A stretch of 64,000 bases of DNA from Aquilaria yunnanensis (taxonomy: Eukaryota > Streptophyta > Magnoliopsida > Malvales > Thymelaeaceae): the NCBI GenBank assembly GCA_039654915.1, contig CM077599.1, forward strand, positions 10,046,501-10,110,500, given 5' to 3'. This document shows, piece after piece, positions 62,685 to 64,000 of this stretch. The notes below the pieces were generated by a model. The model was not told the origin of the DNA. It saw nothing but the letters and a program-made list of their open reading frames with translations, and made no database searches. Each line of letters begins with the position of its first letter. The first letter of the stretch is position 1. The position numbers and the translations under genes are program-made.

Positions 62685-64000
62685 TTTGCCGGGAAAAACC
62701 GAAAGGCCAACAAAACCCAGGTAGATATACCGGACCTTAAGGGGATAACAACACAAAAAGGAGCTTCCTTTCCCTTTCCCCGCAATTTAAGAATGGAAGA
62801 GAAATTCTCCAGGTAAAAGCAAGGAATGGAAAGGGTAGAGAATTTGAAAATGCAAAAGGCGAGAGTAAAGTGGAGAACTTATGCAGCGGACAAACGGTGT
62901 CGTATTCAAGAAGCGAAAAGACCCATCAATTCTCAGAAGGGAAAAAAATATTCTGAGTGGGGCTGCTAAAAAAAATCTTTTGGTGTTCGTTTTCAATTAC
63001 TAATCCTGAGGCAGATGGGTATGTCCTGGCCTCTAGGTAAGTGGGTTCCGATTCGTCTAAATCGTCGTTTTGATGGAGTTGGAATGGATAAAACACAACT
63101 CCCAGTCGCCTGTCGTTTTCATGATATTTAGATTTCAGATAGTGAGTGTTACACGGGAAAATGTTGGAACGTCGAGCTAAACCTCCTTGTCTTGTCCAGG
63201 CGTCGCGGACGTAGACACGACAGCCACAAGCTACTGGCACCGGAAACATGTCCTACAATCTTCTCTTCTGCCCCACCTTGCCACCTTGGTCAGCGAGATG
63301 AGACGATTCGACGCTTCGTTTTAACTTGAGAGTTATACCGTGAAAACTAGTTTACGCACCAGACATTGTAAGTTTGAAACAGGATTTAAGTCTTTTTAAG
63401 TTTTATTGATTGTCGGATGATAATATATATATTTTGTACAGGGAAGTGGAAGCTCAATCCAGGGACCAGGGTGACGGGATAAGGAGCCGTGCCCCTTGCT
63501 ATGGCTTCGGCATAACACGCAAGATGATAATTATATATCTGAATATTATATAAATGTTATTAAAAATTATTATTATCAAAATAATACTTCCTCTATTTTA
63601 AAAAAAATTCAATGTCCCCGAACTTTTAGCGTGATGATTATGGTGTTTGGGACATTCTAACCTTCCCACTCTCTCCCGTAAAATGTCAATATAAAGCTAA
63701 TTTGATTGTTTACCGAATTCCCAAAAAGTCTGACGTTCTCATTCTCTTACCTAGAATACTAATATTTCTTTCATTGTATATTTATAAAACAAACTTTTGA
63801 ATACAAAAAAACAAATCTAACATATTTTATATGTGATGTCCCAAAATTTTGCAATATTTTCATACTTAGTAAATTACTTAATTATATTATCTTTAAATTA
63901 TCATTTCAATATCTATTTTTTTATGTTCATTAATTTACATGTCAAATGTGAATGGTAAAAATAGACCCAACACAAACTTTTTTTTTTTTAATCTTTGCGC
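62685..64000. other. Upstream region of the DUF707 gene and right edge
   Basis: The first few hundred bases after 62684 must include the 5' untranslated region and promoter of the minus-strand DUF707 gene. The 107-codon minus-strand frame at 62926-63249 overlaps this promoter area, has no recognisable domain and is not called. The rest to 64000 is AT-rich with no gene seen. Confidence 0.45.

Noticed and set aside
62926..63249. 107-codon minus-strand open frame upstream of the DUF707 gene
   Set aside because: No recognisable domain, lies where the DUF707 promoter and leader are expected, and no splice-linked continuation.

Overview
The window looks like nuclear DNA of a eudicot plant. It is AT-rich (estimated by eye), its genes carry many GT-AG introns, and the proteins match plant families closely. 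Two parts are evident: a transposon-dominated left third (about 1-19,730) and a gene-bearing right two thirds (about 20,450-63,000). All exon models were built by hand from splice signals, reading-frame continuity and remembered family consensus; nothing was aligned by computer.

Left part. Three relatives of one CACTA (En/Spm-type) DNA transposon family lie within 20 kb. A fragment in reverse orientation enters from the left edge (1-1776). A nearly complete element of about 9.7 kb spans 5593-15273. A 2.8 kb deletion derivative spans 16900-19730 and has a perfect 3-bp target duplication (CGT). The large copy encodes an apparently intact three-exon TNP2/TNPD-type transposase (8967-12622). It also holds a second, TNPA-like gene (12803-14467) that is broken by an in-frame stop and a 16-C run that shifts the frame. 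The subterminal regions are arrays of short palindromes with arms TTCCAACGGC / GCCGTTGGAA, spaced mostly about 82 bp apart. A smaller CACTA of another family (4481-5416) and a 542-bp terminal-inverted-repeat element with a 9-bp target duplication (16258-16799) lie between them.

Right part. Four host genes are resolved to exon level. (1) CAT1-type cationic amino acid transporter, + strand, 21002-24018, 2 coding exons, 609 aa. (2) AIR9-type microtubule-associated protein, - strand, 44672-24716, 37 coding exons, 1,724 aa, convergent with CAT1. (3) CHX-type cation/H+ antiporter, + strand, 52628-55310, 4 exons, 781 aa. (4) DUF707 protein, - strand, 62684-56599, 15 exons, 402 aa, convergent with CHX. 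No shared pathway is evident; they are independent housekeeping or physiological genes.

Smaller insertions decorate the host genes. A 323-bp TRIM retrotransposon with perfect 5-bp target duplication sits in an AIR9 intron. A MITE-like element lies in another AIR9 intron, and a Mutator-like element lies just upstream of the AIR9 5' end. A LINE RNase H remnant is intergenic, and a possible solo LTR fills the large DUF707 intron.

The best candidates for something not well described are the regularly spaced palindrome arrays of the CACTA family, and the clean modular exon-phase structure of the AIR9 repeats.
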